IMG/VR virus record: IMGVR_UViG_3300037670_000030
Location: 1-34,435 of that record
DNA from: a virus
Strand: one strand, 5' to 3'
Length of the DNA: 34,435 bases
Every line of letters begins with the position of its first letter. Positions within the stretch are counted from its first letter, which is position 1. Shown here piece by piece: positions 30,624 through 34,435 of this stretch. The notes under the pieces are model-generated. The model did no database searches. It saw nothing but the letters and a program-made list of their open reading frames with translations, and was not told where the DNA came from. Both the position numbers and the translations under genes were made by a program.

Positions 30624-32393
30624 GTGAACGACGTCGCCGCCCAACTCCAAACCGACAGCCGCAGACAGGCCAAATTCCTGTACTGGATGGGCTGGCGTGT
30701 CACCGAGATCGCAGAGGCGACCGGCGAGAAAGAGAAAACCATACACAGCTGGAAGGCGCGTGACGAGTGGGACCGCGCCGACAACGTCGAACGTATCGGT
30801 GGCGCGCTTGAACAGCGCCTGGTGCAGCTGATCCTCAAAGACGGCAAGACCGGCGGCGACTTCAAGGAAATCGATCTCCTGCACCGCCAGCTGGAACGAC
30901 AGGCGCGGATCCAGCGCTACCAGGGCGGCGGCACAGAGACCGATCTGAATCCGGCTGTGGCCAATCGCAATGCCGGCACGAAGAAGAAGGAACGCCGGAA
31001 TGAGTTCAGTGAGGCAGAGGTCGAGCAGCTGACCACCGCGTTTGTCGATGGCTGCTTTGACTACCAGCTGGACTGGTACAAGGCCAGCAACCTACGCACC
31101 CGCGCCATCCTCAAGTCGCGCCAGATCGGCGCCACCTACTACTTCGCCCGCGAGGCACTGATCGATGCGATCAAGACGGGCCGTAACCAGATCTTCCTGA
31201 GCGCGTCCAAGGCGCAGGCGTTCCTGTTCCGTGGGTACATGCAAGCCTTCGTGCGCGAGACGCTGGACAAGGATCTCAAGGGCGGCGACAGCATCGTGCT
31301 GGCCAACGGCGCCGAGCTGTTCTTCCTGGGCACCAACGCCCGCACCGCGCAGGGCTACCACGGCAACTTCTACTTCGATGAGTTCTTCTGGACGCATGGG
31401 TTCGATGAGCTGAACAAGGTGGCCAGCGGCATGGCCATGCACAAGAAGTGGCGCAAGACCTATTTCAGCACGCCGTCCACGATGGCCCATCAGGCGTACA
31501 GCTTCTGGACCGGCGAGCGCCGCAACCGGGGCAAGCCGGCCGATAAGCGCATCAAGATCGACACCTCGCACGATGCATTGGCGGGCGGTCACCTTGGGCA
31601 GGACAAGCTGTGGCGGCAGATTGTGACCATCCTCGACGCCGAGCGGCGCGGCTGCGATCTGTTCGACATCGATGAGCTGCGCGAGGAATACAGCGCGGAC
31701 GCCTTCGAGAACCTGCTGATGTGCGGGTTCGTGGATGACAGCGCGAGTGTGTTCCCCCTGAGCCTGCTGCAGACATGCGGCGTCGACAGCTACGTCGATT
31801 GGGCGGGCGACTATCGCCCCTTCGCCCAGCGGCCCTATGGCGACCGACCGGTGTGGGTGGGTTACGACCCGGCAGAGACGGGCGACAGCGCCGGCTTGGT
31901 CGTGGTGGCGCCGCCAAGCGAGCAGGGCGGCAAGTTCCGCGTGCTGGAACGCTTCCAGTTCAAGGGCAATGACTTCGCCGCTCAGGCCGAGATCATCCGC
32001 AAGATCACCCAGCGATATTGGGTCACCTATATCGGCATCGATACGACCGGCATGGGCACCGGCGTGGCCCAGATCGTGAAAACCTTCTTCCCCAACCTGG
32101 TCACTTTCAGCTACTCGCCCGAGGTGAAGGCCAAGCTGGTGTTGAAGGCCTACGACGTGATCAGCAATGGCCGGTTGGAATACGACGCCGGCATGCTCGA
32201 CCTGACGCGCTCGATCATGGCCATCAAGAAGACCCTGACCAAGAGTCAGCGGCAGGTCACCTATACCGCAGGGCGGAGCGAAGAGACGGGCCACGCCGAT
32301 CTGGCGTGGGCGCTGTTCCATGCCCTGCAAAACGAACCGCTTGAACGCCCGCATACCTCGGCGCGGCGCAGCCGATTGGAGATCAACGTATGA
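30624..32393 (+). CDS. P: Terminase large subunit P (ATPase/nuclease)
   Basis: A 589-residue packaging motor. The N-terminus has a small HTH-like region (MGWRVTEIAEATGEKEKTIHSWKARDEW). The ATPase part has the variant Walker A KSRQIGATYYFAREAL and Walker B GNFYFDEFFW. The C-terminal nuclease fold shows WVGYDPAETGDSAGLVVV, IGIDTTGMGTGV and GHADLAWALFHAL. The start is GTG 30624; no Shine-Dalgarno sequence precedes it, in line with a predicted leaderless transcript. It is divergent from O and overlaps Q by ATGA. Confidence 0.95.
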   Translation: MNDVAAQLQTDSRRQAKFLYWMGWRVTEIAEATGEKEKTIHSWKARDEWDRADNVERIGGALEQRLVQLILKDGKTGGDFKEIDLLHRQLERQARIQRYQGGGTETDLNPAVANRNAGTKKKERRNEFSEAEVEQLTTAFVDGCFDYQLDWYKASNLRTRAILKSRQIGATYYFAREALIDAIKTGRNQIFLSASKAQAFLFRGYMQAFVRETLDKDLKGGDSIVLANGAELFFLGTNARTAQGYHGNFYFDEFFWTHGFDELNKVASGMAMHKKWRKTYFSTPSTMAHQAYSFWTGERRNRGKPADKRIKIDTSHDALAGGHLGQDKLWRQIVTILDAERRGCDLFDIDELREEYSADAFENLLMCGFVDDSASVFPLSLLQTCGVDSYVDWAGDYRPFAQRPYGDRPVWVGYDPAETGDSAGLVVVAPPSEQGGKFRVLERFQFKGNDFAAQAEIIRKITQRYWVTYIGIDTTGMGTGVAQIVKTFFPNLVTFSYSPEVKAKLVLKAYDVISNGRLEYDAGMLDLTRSIMAIKKTLTKSQRQVTYTAGRSEETGHADLAWALFHALQNEPLERPHTSARRSRLEINV

Positions 32394-33394
32394 ACGACGT
32401 CGCCGCACCTGCGGCCCCCGCCCGCACGGTCAGCTTCACCTTCGGGGATCCGGTACCGGTGCTGGAATCGGGTGGCATACTCGACTACGTCCACTGCTGG
32501 CAAAACGGCCGCTACTACGAGCCGCCGGTGTCTCTGGACGGCCTGTCGCGGGCGACTCGCGCCAACGTGTACCTGGGATCCGGCCTGCGGTTCAAGACCA
32601 ACATGCTGGTCCGTACCTTCAAGCCGAACAAGATCCTTTCCCGCGAGGCGTTTGAGCAGTTCGCCATGGACTGGGTGCATTTCGGCATGGGGTATCTGGA
32701 GCGCCGCAATTCGGTGATCGGCAGTGCGATGGCGCTGGTGCCGGCACTGGCCAAGTACATGCGGCGCGGTATCGAGCCGGGCACCTTCTACCAGGTCCGC
32801 GGCTGGAAGGATGAGCATGAGTTTGAGCCGGGCAGCGTGTTCCAGCTGCGAGAAGCCGACGTCAACCAGGAGATCTACGGCCTGCCGGAGTGGATGCCCT
32901 CGCTGCAGTCGGCCCTGCTGAACGAGTCGGCCACGCTGTTCCGCCGCAAGTACTACAACAACGGTTCGCATGCCGGCTTCATCCTCTACCTGACCGACGA
33001 GCAGATGGCCGAGGCGGATGTGGATGCGTTGCAGGAGTCGCTGAAGAGTACCCGTGGCGTGGGCAACTTCCGCAACCTGTTCCTGTACTCGCCTGGCGGG
33101 AAGAAAGATGGCCTGCAGCTGATCCCGGTCAGCGAGGTCGCCGCCAAGGATGAATTCACCGGCATCAAGAGCGTCACCCGCGATGACGTCCTGGCATCGC
33201 TGCGGATCCCGCCCCAGCTGCTGGGGGTGGTGCCGCAGAACGCCGGCGGCTTTGGGTCCATCCGCGACGCCTACACGGTGTGGGGCGAAACGGAACTGGC
33301 TGCCCTGCAAACCCGCATGCTGCGGGTGAACGAGTGGCTCGGCCAGGAGGTTATCGCGTTCGATCCTTTCGATCCGAAGCTTCCGCAAGTCTGA
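32390..33394 (+). CDS. Q: Portal protein Q
   Basis: A 334-residue portal of the P2 Q/PBSX family. It has RANVYLGSGLRFKTNMLVRTFKPNKILSREAFEQFAMDW, GMGYLERRNS, GLPEWMPSLQSALLNESATLFRRKYYNNGSHAGFILYLTD, and SLRIPPQLLGVVPQNAGGFGSIRDAYTVW. Its first 16 bases after the initial base (TGAACGACGTCGCCGC) are identical to those of P. It ends 19 bases before a convergent accessory gene. Confidence 0.95.
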   Translation: MNDVAAPAAPARTVSFTFGDPVPVLESGGILDYVHCWQNGRYYEPPVSLDGLSRATRANVYLGSGLRFKTNMLVRTFKPNKILSREAFEQFAMDWVHFGMGYLERRNSVIGSAMALVPALAKYMRRGIEPGTFYQVRGWKDEHEFEPGSVFQLREADVNQEIYGLPEWMPSLQSALLNESATLFRRKYYNNGSHAGFILYLTDEQMAEADVDALQESLKSTRGVGNFRNLFLYSPGGKKDGLQLIPVSEVAAKDEFTGIKSVTRDDVLASLRIPPQLLGVVPQNAGGFGSIRDAYTVWGETELAALQTRMLRVNEWLGQEVIAFDPFDPKLPQV

Positions 33395-33413
33395 CGGGGC
33401 GGGCTTGGATAGT

Positions 33414-34085
33414 TCAGGTCTTGGCCTGAGTGGCGATGGCGTCGAGTAGCGCACGGCCACGCTTGCCGACATCACCTGCCAGCTGATCCAGCTGGTCGTA
33501 CATTTCTCTAGACGCAGGAGGGCTGCTTGGGACCGTTTCCATCAGCCTTGTGGGGTTCTGTGCTACGACCTCAACAGCATGGAGAGCCTTGTTGAAGGCT
33601 CGCTGAGAATCGCTTGCAGCCGCCATCGCCTCTTGGACTTTGCTGGACGCATAGACGTTCACCAGCAGCTCCATGCGCGACTTCTGGACCTTCGACTTGT
33701 CGGCCCCTTCAAGCAGTGCGTCCAGATACTGCTGGTAGGTCAGAAGACCCCTGGCCAGCCGCAGCCCAAGTATCCCGTAGTTTTCCAGACCACCGGTCCA
33801 GTGGCCGGCAAGCACATAGAGTTCCTCAAGCCTTTCCCTTGTTAGCCGCTGGCTCTCTCGCTGCAGATCGTGTTCCTGCTGCAGCTTTAGGCGACGGTCG
33901 CTGCTTTGGTTGTTCAGGATTGCCAGCGCCAAGGCCACGCCACCGGTCAGAACCGCGCCCAACGCAACACCAAGCAGCGGCCCATATGTCTGGATCCAGG
34001 TCGCTTCTGTCTTGGCTGCGCCCTCGACGGTAGCGCGCACGACGACGCTGGCCAGCACCATGCATCCGTCAAACCACTCTGACAT
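33414..34085 (-). CDS. Membrane/coiled-coil accessory protein
   Basis: A 223-residue protein of unknown family. One membrane helix (about residues 34-57, YGPLLGVALGAVLTGGVALALAIL) is followed by a charged coiled-coil (DRRLKLQQEHDLQRESQRLTRERLEELYVL) and a helical domain. The start is ATG 34085 because GGAGAG lies just upstream; an ATG at 34097 has no such site. It is transcribed against Q, in the region where P2 carries exclusion genes such as tin and old. A superinfection-exclusion or defence role is therefore a reasonable guess, nothing more. Confidence 0.65.
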   Translation of the reverse strand: MSEWFDGCMVLASVVVRATVEGAAKTEATWIQTYGPLLGVALGAVLTGGVALALAILNNQSSDRRLKLQQEHDLQRESQRLTRERLEELYVLAGHWTGGLENYGILGLRLARGLLTYQQYLDALLEGADKSKVQKSRMELLVNVYASSKVQEAMAAASDSQRAFNKALHAVEVVAQNPTRLMETVPSSPPASREMYDQLDQLAGDVGKRGRALLDAIATQAKT

Positions 34086-34435
34086 TTCACTCTCCATGTT
34101 CAAGTCGGGATGCCCGAACCAGCTGGCACGCGTGCTGCGAGCACCAAAGTACAGAGGATAGCTCCAGGGCACGGGGCACCGCACCGGCTTCAACGGCAGT
34201 ACCCGAACGCGAAGCCAACGAGGCCGCCCACCTGGGCGGCCTTTTTTGTGCCCGCCGCACGCGCGAAGCCCGGCCATTTGGTCGGGTGCAAGGTCGCAAA
34301 GATACGGTCGCAGTCAAGGTTCCGAAGTGCAAGCAGCACGTGCTTGTCCGCCTGGGCGCGCGCGTGCGAGCGACGCCGCTCGGAGGCATCCACGGTCCCA
34401 CGGCTCGGCTGCGACGGCGCTGCCGGGGCGCAGGG
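34086..34435. other. Right-end stretch without a supported gene
   Basis: It contains a strong plus-strand terminator hairpin (34221-34247). A 67-codon minus frame (34190-34393) is open but runs through that hairpin and has no supporting context. No tRNA, att repeat or P2-like cos sequence could be recognised, although cos would be expected near the Q end. Confidence 0.5.
34221..34247 (+). terminator. Rho-independent terminator
   Basis: A 9-bp GC-rich stem AGGCCGCCC/GGGCGGCCT with ACCT loop, running into a T tract on the plus strand. It would stop transcripts coming from P-Q or from the phage left of it; the reverse strand has no T tract. Confidence 0.8.

Noticed and set aside
33403-33425. 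Small stem at the Q/accessory gene junction as a terminator
   Set aside because: Only five base pairs and no T tract on either strand.
34135-34153. Another late activator dyad before the accessory gene
   Set aside because: TGTA is present, but the right half reads GCAG and the distance to the start codon does not match 47 bases.
34141-34260. Possible tRNA fragment as attachment site
   Set aside because: Some translated strings look like those seen opposite tRNA genes, but no T-loop or acceptor pattern is present.
34190-34393. Possible 67-residue minus-strand gene at the right end
   Set aside because: It reads through a strong terminator hairpin, has no clear ribosome site and no neighbours to support it.
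1-34435. CRISPR array, insertion sequence or rRNA/tRNA gene
   Set aside because: No regularly spaced repeats, transposase or structural RNA gene signatures were seen in the window.

Overview
The window is an almost complete P2-type (Peduovirinae) temperate phage genome, most likely a prophage of a high-GC gammaproteobacterium. A Xanthomonadaceae host (Stenotrophomonas or Xanthomonas) is my best guess. This rests on general resemblance of gene order and proteins to P2-like phages of that family and could not be checked by search. The sequence starts exactly at the integrase stop codon, so one attachment site lies just outside the left edge. The right edge falls beyond the packaging genes.

Layout. 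(1) 1-8439, minus strand: early and replication operon read right to left: Cox-like regulator, Ogr-type late activator with zinc-binding cysteines, a structured leader resembling the P4 immunity RNA, small unknown genes, two tiny leader peptides, a large P4-alpha-like primase/helicase, more small early genes, an excisionase-like protein and the integrase. (2) 8440-8534: divergent control region with an operator array. (3) 8535-10055, plus strand: repressor, a two-helix membrane protein and a lipoprotein, a lysogenic module whose last gene runs into the tail cluster. (4) 10034-18229, minus: D, U, T (tape measure), E/E' (programmed -1 frameshift), FII (tube), FI (sheath), W, an unknown gene, V (spike), a Tfa-like gene. 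(5) 18232-24127, minus: tail fibre, lectin-like protein, SGNH-hydrolase tail protein, I, J. (6) 24188-30466, minus: S, R, embedded spanin pair, GH19 endolysin, two holin-like membrane proteins, X, L, M, N, O. (7) 30624-33394, plus: P (terminase) and Q (portal). (8) 33414-34085, minus: a membrane/coiled-coil accessory gene, then about 350 bases with a terminator hairpin.

How it works together. The repressor should shut the early promoter at 8494-8522. On induction the early operon gives the primase and also the Ogr-type activator, which sits directly behind the cox-like gene. The activator would then fire late promoters. I find the same 19-base dyad, TGTA-N11-TACA (one copy degenerate), ending exactly 47 bases before the start codons of P, J and V. 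Each has a -10-like hexamer at -12 to -7 relative to the start codon. The P copy also fits O in the opposite direction, with a 46-base leader. P, J and V mRNAs are therefore predicted to be leaderless.

The clearest candidates for something undescribed are: this leaderless late-promoter design; a 15-residue motif shared by the repressor C-terminus and the N-terminus of the neighbouring membrane protein; the P4-like RNA leader in an otherwise P2-like phage; repeated translation-start cassettes in the replication operon; and a three-tier hairpin between M and L.
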